A stretch of DNA of 22,832 bases, taken from contig JAAYPD010000159.1 of assembly GCA_012520015.1 (NCBI GenBank), positions 1 through 22,832 of the forward strand, given 5' to 3'. The DNA comes from Methanomicrobiales archaeon (GTDB lineage Archaea > Halobacteriota > Methanomicrobia > Methanomicrobiales > Methanospirillaceae). The position numbers and the translations under genes were made by a program. Below are positions 15,784 through 21,810 of this stretch, piece after piece. Under the pieces are notes generated by a model, which saw nothing but the letters and a program-made list of their open reading frames with translations, was not told the origin of the DNA and searched no databases. Every line of letters starts with the position of its first letter. Position 1 is the stretch's first letter.

Positions 15784-16815
15784 GTGAGTCAAAATAACTC
15801 CCGTGCGACCATTGATGAGACTACAAAGTTCTTATTTGACGCCCCTGGTCCGGCAATAATCGATCTCATTACCCGTTTGTTCCCTATTGATCTCAACCGC
15901 GATTCAGAGATCGTGCGTTTATCATCTGAATGCATATCCCATCCCGGTTTTTCACGCAGCCTTCCGGATATCGTATTCCGGGTGCGTGACAGTAATGGCG
16001 CTGATTCGTTCATTCACATCGAAGTTCAGACTGAACATGATGGGATGATGGATCTCCGGATGGTGAAATATGGTTATCTCATTGGAGCTTCACGGTCCAG
16101 GTTTGACCACGACGAATGCCGTGTTATAGAAATCCCTCACCAGGTAGTAATGTACCTTGAGGAGCACAAACGAATCCGTGACGAGTTAAAGGTCAGGATC
16201 ATCCTTCCTGACGATACAATCGTCCATTACACTGTACCCGTCTTTAAACTGTATTCATACTCAGCCCGCGAACTTGGCGAAATGAATCTTTACCTTGTAA
16301 TCCCCCTGGTCCTCGTCAAGTATCGTAAACGATTTGAAACCCTCTCCCGACAAAAGAACCTGAACAGGGAAGAGTTTGATGCAATTGTGCAGGATGTATT
16401 GCATGACGTTGAAGAGATCATCGGTATTTCCGGGAAATGTGAAGATAAGGGAGTGATGGATGAACAGACAAAAGATGTTATTCTCTCAGCGACAATGGAA
16501 TTATATAACCAGTTGCATCAGAAATATATTCAGGATAACGAAAGCAGGGAGAAGGTGGAGAATATGATAGAGAGTGTGACTCAGAAAATCAGCAGAAAAT
16601 GGCATCAGATCGGGATTGAAGAAGGCATAGAACGTGGAATTGAACAAGGGATGGAACGTGGGATGGAACAAGGCATTGAACGAGGTATTGAACAGGGAAA
16701 GATAGAGGAAGCCCGTAATATTGCCCGGAACCTCATCATGTTAGGTATGGAAGATGAATTTATCAAAAAGGCGACCGGGCTATCTGGTGATGAGATCAGG
16801 AGACTAAAAATTTAA
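15784..16815 (+). CDS. Rpn-family PD-(D/E)XK nuclease / recombination-promoting protein, intact copy
   Basis: A 343-residue member of the Rpn/PDDEXK_2 family, often annotated as putative transposase. E. coli members are DNA endonucleases that promote recombination, and some act as toxic anti-phage proteins. The catalytic core is visible: D62 in LPDIVFRV, E80 and Q82 in FIHIEVQTE, followed by MMDLRMVKYGYL. Residues 85-215 follow the family pattern. The C-terminus carries seven tandem tetrapeptides of the form G-(I/M)-E-(R/Q/E) (DNA 16612-16695, period 12 bp) and then a helical tail. Start: GTG at 15784, conserved in copy 3; there is no ribosome binding site. An in-frame ATG at 16456, preceded by AAGGGAG, could start a separate C-terminal product of about 119 residues. 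There is no partner gene beside it other than its own decayed copies. Confidence 0.88.
   Translation: MSQNNSRATIDETTKFLFDAPGPAIIDLITRLFPIDLNRDSEIVRLSSECISHPGFSRSLPDIVFRVRDSNGADSFIHIEVQTEHDGMMDLRMVKYGYLIGASRSRFDHDECRVIEIPHQVVMYLEEHKRIRDELKVRIILPDDTIVHYTVPVFKLYSYSARELGEMNLYLVIPLVLVKYRKRFETLSRQKNLNREEFDAIVQDVLHDVEEIIGISGKCEDKGVMDEQTKDVILSATMELYNQLHQKYIQDNESREKVENMIESVTQKISRKWHQIGIEEGIERGIEQGMERGMEQGIERGIEQGKIEEARNIARNLIMLGMEDEFIKKATGLSGDEIRRLKI
16612..16695 (+). repeat. Intragenic 12-bp minisatellite in Rpn C-terminus
   Basis: Seven imperfect 12-bp units encode G-(I/M)-E-X. The matching tract in the left remnant (15518-15553) has three units, so the repeat number has changed between copies by a multiple of 12 bp, keeping the frame. 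Confidence 0.85.
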
Positions 16816-16852
16816 TTTGCACGTATCAATCCTGATTGCATCGGTCAAGACA

Positions 16853-16862
16853 GATAATATTA
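16853..16862 (+). promoter_or_regulatory. TATA-like element of Rpn copy 3
   Basis: GATAATATTA, conserved from the element 1142 bp upstream, lies 64 bp before the GTG of the truncated copy. Confidence 0.35.
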
Positions 16863-17312
16863 CCCCCTGACTTTTTCCTTATACATTTCACAAATTTATT
16901 CCGTTTTTCCCTCCCACTAATCTGTGTGAGTAAGAATAACTCTCGTGCCAGCATCGATGAGACTACTAAGTTTTTATTTGACGCCCCTTGCCCGGCAATA
17001 ATCGATCTCATTACCCGTTTGTTCCCTATTGATCTCACCTGTGATTCAGAGATCGTGCGTTTATCATCTGAATGCATATCTCATCCAGGTTTTTCACGCA
17101 ACCTTCCGGATATCGTCTTTAGGGTGCGTGCCAGTAATGGCGCCAACTCGTTCATTCACATCGAAGTCCAGACTGAACATGATGGGATGATGGATCTCCG
17201 GATGGTGAAATATGGTTATCTCATTAGTGCTTCACGGTCCAGGTTTGACCATGACGAATGCCGTGTTATCGCAATCCATCACCAGGTAGTAATGTACCTT
17301 GAAAAACACATA

Positions 17313-17334
17313 GGAGTTACGCAGGGTAACCTCC
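17313..17334. repeat. Small inverted repeat at Rpn truncation point
   Basis: GGAGTTAC (17313-17320) pairs with GTAACCTCC (17326-17334) with one unpaired C. It begins two to three bases after similarity to the Rpn gene ends. The sequence resembles the tip of a small mobile element, but no partner end or target duplication was found. Confidence 0.4.
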
Positions 17335-17335
17335 A

Positions 17336-17372
17336 AAAAACACTCATGAGGCGGAGCCTTATGGGTGTTTTT
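17336..17372. terminator. Long hairpin with A/T tracts, probable bidirectional terminator
   Basis: A 17-bp stem (17336-17352 with 17356-17372) has a three-base loop and ends in A/T tracts, so either strand's transcript would end in a hairpin plus U-run. It directly follows the stop of the minus-strand PKD/CARDB gene at 17371. Two stem positions are G-U pairs in plus-strand RNA and A-C mismatches in minus-strand RNA. The plus-strand fold is therefore the more stable. Confidence 0.65.
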
Positions 17373-19263
17373 ATAATTTTTCTCCACATTTGCCACAGAA
17401 AGAAGCTTCTGAACTAACCAGATTCCCACAACCGGAACATGTCCTAAACAGAGCAGGTGACTCATTTAATAACTTTTTCCCGCAAAATCCACAGAAAATT
17501 GCATCTTCAGAGAGTTGATGACCACATGAACAGGAACGAGATCCAAGTTCCATTTCGGCCTTTTCATCATAATTATCCTTATTATTTGAGTCAGGAACTC
17601 CTGTCCATACAAAATTCCTCTCTTTCATCCAGATTACTCCGGTTACACGACCGGCATAAACAGTTCGCTTCTGTGCTGATGAAGAATCTGATTTAGCACT
17701 AACCTGTTCTGTCTGTAATCCGGCAAGAGACGACGAAAGAGAGGCAGCAGAAAGACCCAAAAGAGAGCCGACGGTAATTAGTACCGCAGCAGATCCGGAA
17801 AGGACAAGACTGTCAGGAAGGCTCACATCAGTCCCAAGGATAGTGAGATAAACATCCGTGGATGCTGTGGATGCACCACTTTCACCAACAATATGACCAG
17901 TAACTGTAATACCCCCTGGGAGATATGATGGAATGGGCACTTTACGAACAAAGGTCCTTGGATACGGAGGATCTATCCGTCCCAAATCAAAATTCAACTT
18001 TGTTATAATCGCGTCAACCTCCAGTTTAAGGAGAACAGAACTCTGAAAAGATGGAGCAGCATTTATCGTCAGGGAGTATTCAACATCTTCTCCGGCATAT
18101 GCTGATGATTTCAAGGGAGATACTGATATCACAAAATTCCCAGGTGGAATTGTATCAGGAATTATTGCGGGGATAGCAGGAGAAGTAACCATAGGGGTTT
18201 TGTGTTGTGCAGGTATAGTAGTCGGAAGGGTAGAAGGAGATGTTATTTGCGGTGTTATTACAGGCGTATGAGTTTTTGCTGCAGTAGCAGGTGATATTTG
18301 TGGTCTTGGTGTTTCTGTGATTCGGGGAGTTGGTTTTTTGTCTTGCATCGAAGAGTCTTCAATATCCCTTGTATCTGTTTGGAAAGGTTGTTTTCCGATA
18401 ACATCCAGGCGTTTTATTGCAATATTATTGGATTTACTACTTTCTACTATGATATTATCAGGATCAATAACCATGAGGACATAATATGAGCCAGGGATTG
18501 TATCTTCTGGAATGAGAAGCAGCTGATTATCATATGTCTCGTATCCTACCGCAGCACCAACAGAAAATTCACCAATTTTTATATCATCCCTGTCATATTT
18601 TGAATCTGGAGAGAGATAGTACCTCACAGAAACCTGTGGGACGTCCTGTCCTCGCAGATTGATAATTCTGCCGATAACTGTTACAACGCGGCCTGCTTGT
18701 ACAGAATCAGGCATTACCCATAATTCTGAGACGGATAAATCAGGGGAATGATAGGTAAATACTCCAGAAGAGGCTGGTTTGGGAGTATATATTGGCTTTT
18801 GGGTGTGAGAAGGAGTGGGTAGGGTAGTTGACTGGGTTATTGGATTCTTCACCCGGATACCATTAGCCGTTCTGACGGTCATAATATTCCCATCCGACCA
18901 TTCAACCGTCATAGTTGGCCAGTATGTCCCTGGTTCATAGTATGTATACTTAAATTCCTTTTCATACCTATATGTCCCATCTCCAAGATCCCATTCCCAT
19001 TCAACCGGGTACACCCCCCCAAGGTTAACAGTATACGAACCGCCATCAAAAAATCTGACTGTAAGTGGAGCGAATCCTACCTGTGGATCGGTCCCCATTC
19101 CTGCGTGATATTCCCCTTTATTTGAATCATGCGCTGCAGAAGAACATTGAAAAATTAGAACTAACATCAGGAACAATAAAAAATAATATATGTTATTACA
19201 TCTTCTTACCATCTTACCCACTATGATTTGAAATTGAGTGAAAGAGTTTATAATTATTTTCAT
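17371..19263 (-). CDS. Surface protein: PKD, CARDB, Ig-like domain, TM, double zinc ribbon
   Basis: A 630-residue membrane protein. An N-terminal signal segment (YYFLLFLMLVLIF near residues 26-39) precedes a PKD domain (about 55-140; VEWEWDLGDG). A Thr/Pro linker and a CARDB domain (about 180-290; DLSVSELWVMPDSVQAG) follow, then a long Pro/Thr-rich stalk (about 300-375). An Ig-like domain (about 378-475), a hydrophobic segment (about 480-510) and a cytoplasmic tail ending in two zinc ribbons complete it. The ribbons use C578/C580 with C591/C594, and C609/C612 with C623/C626. PKD and CARDB are extracellular adhesion or stalk modules, so the expected topology is outside-in with zinc ribbons inside. 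The start at 19263 fits a TATA box (19321-19330) about 35 nt upstream of it. The ATG at 19212 (MVRRC) would give a more typical signal peptide. The function is unknown. Confidence 0.85.
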   Translation of the reverse strand: MKIIINSFTQFQIIVGKMVRRCNNIYYFLLFLMLVLIFQCSSAAHDSNKGEYHAGMGTDPQVGFAPLTVRFFDGGSYTVNLGGVYPVEWEWDLGDGTYRYEKEFKYTYYEPGTYWPTMTVEWSDGNIMTVRTANGIRVKNPITQSTTLPTPSHTQKPIYTPKPASSGVFTYHSPDLSVSELWVMPDSVQAGRVVTVIGRIINLRGQDVPQVSVRYYLSPDSKYDRDDIKIGEFSVGAAVGYETYDNQLLLIPEDTIPGSYYVLMVIDPDNIIVESSKSNNIAIKRLDVIGKQPFQTDTRDIEDSSMQDKKPTPRITETPRPQISPATAAKTHTPVITPQITSPSTLPTTIPAQHKTPMVTSPAIPAIIPDTIPPGNFVISVSPLKSSAYAGEDVEYSLTINAAPSFQSSVLLKLEVDAIITKLNFDLGRIDPPYPRTFVRKVPIPSYLPGGITVTGHIVGESGASTASTDVYLTILGTDVSLPDSLVLSGSAAVLITVGSLLGLSAASLSSSLAGLQTEQVSAKSDSSSAQKRTVYAGRVTGVIWMKERNFVWTGVPDSNNKDNYDEKAEMELGSRSCSCGHQLSEDAIFCGFCGKKLLNESPALFRTCSGCGNLVSSEASFCGKCGEKL

Positions 19264-19320
19264 CTATCCCGGATTCACGACAGGGGCCTAATAGTTGTAA
19301 CACGAATTCAAGAAACGATC

Positions 19321-19330
19321 TTAAATATTA
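19321..19330 (-). promoter_or_regulatory. TATA box of PKD/CARDB gene
   Basis: On the minus strand TAATATTTAA is the clearest TATA element in the 19264-19439 gap. It would start transcription near 19298, 35 nt before the outer ATG and 86 nt before the inner one. Confidence 0.5.
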
Positions 19331-19439
19331 CTTGTTTTTAGCAAAATCGAGTGGAGGAATTTTCTTTCGGATGCGGCAGCTCAGGAATGGACATTGAACC
19401 ACGTACGAATTCCATTAGAAATGATATTAATTAACCGGT

Positions 19440-20486
19440 TTAAATCTTTAATCCGAGGGTCTTTTTCACCTCTTCCATGTCCATCCCGTTCTTCAGTCTT
19501 CCTCCATATAACAGTTTTATCGCTTCTTTATCTAAATCAGACAACTCAGTATTTCTGATCCCACCTACCTGGTAGAAAAAACTATCTTTTTCTGAATAAG
19601 ATGTTCCATGCAGACCCATGCTGAACAGAATTCCATATAACATGTAATACTGCCGGTCTTCGGATGACAATGAATCTAACATGTACAGGTGATCATTTCC
19701 GACTATACCAATTAATTTTCCTTCCAAATCTTTAATTAAACGTTCATCGCTCTTTCTATTATCCTTAAACTCATCAAGCATTTTTTGTGGAATGATCTTA
19801 ATATTATAGAAATTATACGGAATATCAGCATAATTGGTCTTAAGGAAACCAAGAGCCAGCTCTTCATCTTCAAACTGCGTGGTATCAGAGAGGGCATTCA
19901 GATGAGATGCAAGTTCAAGGAGGAACTTCTTATCATCAACCGTGTAAAATGCATCAAGCCAGAACTGGTAATCTTTATTTGACTTGAAAAGAAGCAACTT
20001 GGCATTATCATTTCCAAAGATAATGTCAACAAGATGTTCTGCAACATCAGTTTTACTAAATACTTTTCCAGTCTTTCCTGTCTGTTTCTGAAGATCGAGA
20101 AGATCGCCCCGAATATATAATTTTCCTGGTGAAACGATACCAATCAGGTCCCCATTGTCATTGTGTACAGGATATTCATCTGCATTAATCTCATTTTTTA
20201 GTTTCTCCAGAACAGAAGGGGAAATTATTTTAATATAATGTAAATACCGGTCATTGTCAGAAAAAGTTGAAGAACTTTCTTTTTCCTCTCCTGGAATTAC
20301 ATGGGAGGCGTTCCGATTTTTACGAATGGAATCATCTTCTACAACACTTCCTGACTTTTTATCTTTTACATCGTTTATTACACCAGCAATAATCTTTTCT
20401 TCACCTGAAGATGACTGTGATGTGCATCCTGCAGATATGAAAAAGAAAATTACAAAACTTACACCTAAAACTGTAAGCCATTTCAT
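19440..20486 (-). CDS. Lipoprotein, duplicated-domain paralogue B
   Basis: A 348-residue exported protein. Residues 1-20 are a signal peptide ending in the lipobox SAGC with C21, so it should be lipid-anchored outside the membrane. After a Ser/Lys-rich linker (22-80) come two related modules. Module 1 is at about 83-160 (IKIISPSVLEKLK, then LIGIVSPGKLYIRGDL). Module 2 is at about 228-300 (IKIIPQKMLDEFK, then LIGIVGNDHLYMLDSL). The end reads LSDLDKEAIKLLYGGRLKNGM. That recalls the C-terminal region of secreted DUF2927-type putative metallopeptidases, but a clear HExxH-like site is missing. It is a paralogue of the gene 34 bp upstream over most of its length and is likely in the same operon. 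The function is unknown. Confidence 0.8.
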   Translation of the reverse strand: MKWLTVLGVSFVIFFFISAGCTSQSSSGEEKIIAGVINDVKDKKSGSVVEDDSIRKNRNASHVIPGEEKESSSTFSDNDRYLHYIKIISPSVLEKLKNEINADEYPVHNDNGDLIGIVSPGKLYIRGDLLDLQKQTGKTGKVFSKTDVAEHLVDIIFGNDNAKLLLFKSNKDYQFWLDAFYTVDDKKFLLELASHLNALSDTTQFEDEELALGFLKTNYADIPYNFYNIKIIPQKMLDEFKDNRKSDERLIKDLEGKLIGIVGNDHLYMLDSLSSEDRQYYMLYGILFSMGLHGTSYSEKDSFFYQVGGIRNTELSDLDKEAIKLLYGGRLKNGMDMEEVKKTLGLKI

Positions 20487-20520
20487 ATAATTATCACCAT
20501 TATTTCAGGCCATCCCGGTG

Positions 20521-21522
20521 TTAATCCTTATAACCCATGCCCAGGGCTTTTCTGATCCCGTCGACATCAAGTCCCGATTGTAATCTTCCCCCGTACATCA
20601 GCCGGATAGCCTCTTTATCCAGGTCAGAGAGATTTATCTGACATGTATTACCCGGATTGAAAAAACTGTCCGGAGATGAACTTTCACCATGGAATCCCAT
20701 GCTGAATAACAGTCCTTTTACAAGGAAATACCTTCTTTCATCTTTTAGCAGATCATTTAGAAGTATCATCTGATCCTTTCTGACAAGTGCAACTGCCCGG
20801 CCCTTACGATCTTTTAATATCTGTTCCTTGACACTGTCTCTTTTATCCAGTTTCTCCTTAAAGAAACCTTCACCAACAATGCTGATCTTATAATGTGTAT
20901 ATGGATTTGGTACATAATTAGGCTGATATGAAGGGAGGGCGATCTTTTCATCTTCAAACCGGACTGACTGGGATAGATCATTTAAAAGTTCAATGAATTC
21001 ATTGAGAACTTTCAGATCCTCCTGGTTGTACATGACATCCAGCCAGATAAGATACTTCGATGATTCCGGGAATAGATCTGTTTTGGCATTATCACGCCCG
21101 AAAGTAATATCGATCAGATGTTTCCCAATCTTTTCTTTAAAGTTCTCATGAACAATTTCATGCAACGGGAACTCATCTTCATTAAGATCTCCACGTAGAT
21201 ACAGGACACCTGGCGCCAGAACACCAATATACAACCCCCGTTCTACCTTGAGTGGAATGGCCTGCGAACCATAATTGTTCCTCACATTTTCAAGCATTTC
21301 TGGAGAAACAATGCAGATTTCAAATCCGGATTGTATTTCTGAATGATCGACCTGAACTGGAGGTGGATGAGTTTCAGACTGCAAATCTGCCAATGAAACA
21401 GGTATGAATACAAAGGTAAGGCAGATTATTATCAATAAACAAGTCAGGTATTGAAAGTTCACAGTATAATTTAATTTGTCCATATTAAGTAATGATTTTT
21501 TATTCATGACAGGCTCTTTCAT
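20521..21522 (-). CDS. Secreted protein, duplicated-domain paralogue A
   Basis: A 333-residue protein homologous to the downstream lipoprotein. Shared landmarks are VLYLRGDLNEDE / KLYIRGDLLD, HLIDITFGRDNAK / HLVDIIFGNDNAK, LLFSMGFHG / ILFSMGLHG and LSDLDKEAIRLMYGGRLQSG near the end. Instead of a lipobox it has a hydrophobic segment (LLIIICLTFVFIPVSLA, about residues 29-45), so it is either secreted or N-terminally anchored. The internal duplication is also visible (SPEMLENV with IGVLAPG; VGEGFFKEK with VALVRKD). The motif HEIVHENFKEK near residue 128 superficially resembles a peptidase helix but has no counterpart in the paralogue. The start at 21522 fits a TATA box at 21555-21562 with a leader of about 12 nt. 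Inner ATGs at residues 6 and 14 are possible. It is first gene of the pair. Confidence 0.8.
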   Translation of the reverse strand: MKEPVMNKKSLLNMDKLNYTVNFQYLTCLLIIICLTFVFIPVSLADLQSETHPPPVQVDHSEIQSGFEICIVSPEMLENVRNNYGSQAIPLKVERGLYIGVLAPGVLYLRGDLNEDEFPLHEIVHENFKEKIGKHLIDITFGRDNAKTDLFPESSKYLIWLDVMYNQEDLKVLNEFIELLNDLSQSVRFEDEKIALPSYQPNYVPNPYTHYKISIVGEGFFKEKLDKRDSVKEQILKDRKGRAVALVRKDQMILLNDLLKDERRYFLVKGLLFSMGFHGESSSPDSFFNPGNTCQINLSDLDKEAIRLMYGGRLQSGLDVDGIRKALGMGYKD

Positions 21523-21554
21523 AATAAACAGGTATGCTGCTCCTGATGCCTTTT

Positions 21555-21562
21555 CTTATAAG
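21555..21562 (-). promoter_or_regulatory. TATA box of the paralogue A/B operon
   Basis: CTTATAAG, symmetric, lies 33-40 bp upstream of the ATG at 21522. It predicts a start site about 12 nt before the ATG, that is a very short leader. The rest of the 21563-21810 gap is A/T-rich and holds no gene that I can see. Confidence 0.55.
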
Positions 21563-21810
21563 ACCGGTAGAAATTGACAGGAACTCTCTTCCTCCTTTCT
21601 GGATGCTTTATAGATTATCGGAAGACTGGCTGAACCTTTTGTCAGCAACCATGTTTCATATTGTTTTAGCTCTTACATGTTAATAAATTTTTAATTATTG
21701 TTGTGACAATTTTTTGTGCTATATCAGGATATTAATATGATCTGAAAATTCCAATAAAAACTCAGACTCAATAGAAAATTAAAATGAGAAATAGATGTAA
21801 AAGAAGAGAA

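Larger units (their letters stand above)
15498..17310 (+). repeat. Tandem Rpn array, 1142-bp period
   Basis: Three successive copies are in register. Stop codons at 15671 and 16813, start codons at 15784 and 16926, and the promoter-like GATAATATTA at 15711 and 16853 are each exactly 1142 bp apart. Spacer and promoter sequence are repeated as well as coding sequence. The left copy lacks its 5' part and the right copy lacks its 3' part. By eye, copies 2 and 3 differ at about one base in ten over the shared 385 coding bases, so the duplication is not recent or the copies were acquired already diverged. Confidence 0.9.
16926..17417 (+). pseudogene. Truncated Rpn-family gene (array copy 3)
   Basis: It starts at a GTG equivalent to that of the intact gene and follows it for about 128 codons, keeping the catalytic residues (PDIVFRV, HIEVQTE). 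Similarity ends abruptly at about 17310, at YLEKH. From there the frame runs through foreign sequence (IGVTQGNLQKTLM onwards) to a stop at 17417. The break coincides with TAGGAGTTACGCAGG and two hairpins. The frame can also be read from a TTG at 16836, but that lies in spacer sequence shared with copy 2. The ORF is open, so a truncated nuclease domain of about 163 residues could be made, but without the C-terminal half it is most likely dead. Its end overlaps the zinc-ribbon gene on the other strand. Confidence 0.82.

Noticed and set aside
15784..16815. CRISPR-like repeat from the 12-bp units
   Set aside because: The units are contiguous, coding and without spacers.
16836..16925. TTG start extending Rpn copy 3 by 30 codons
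   Set aside because: This stretch is the spacer repeated from upstream of copy 2, where the gene starts at GTG; the extension is not coding in copy 2.
15498..17417. Rpn array as an insertion sequence with transposase and terminal inverted repeats
   Set aside because: No terminal inverted repeats or target-site duplications flank the unit; repetition is in tandem, so recombination is the simpler account.
20521..21522. HEIVHENFKEK in paralogue A read as an active HExxH zinc-peptidase site
   Set aside because: The motif is HExxHE-like in spacing, but the paralogue has no counterpart and no third ligand was identified, so catalysis is not claimed.
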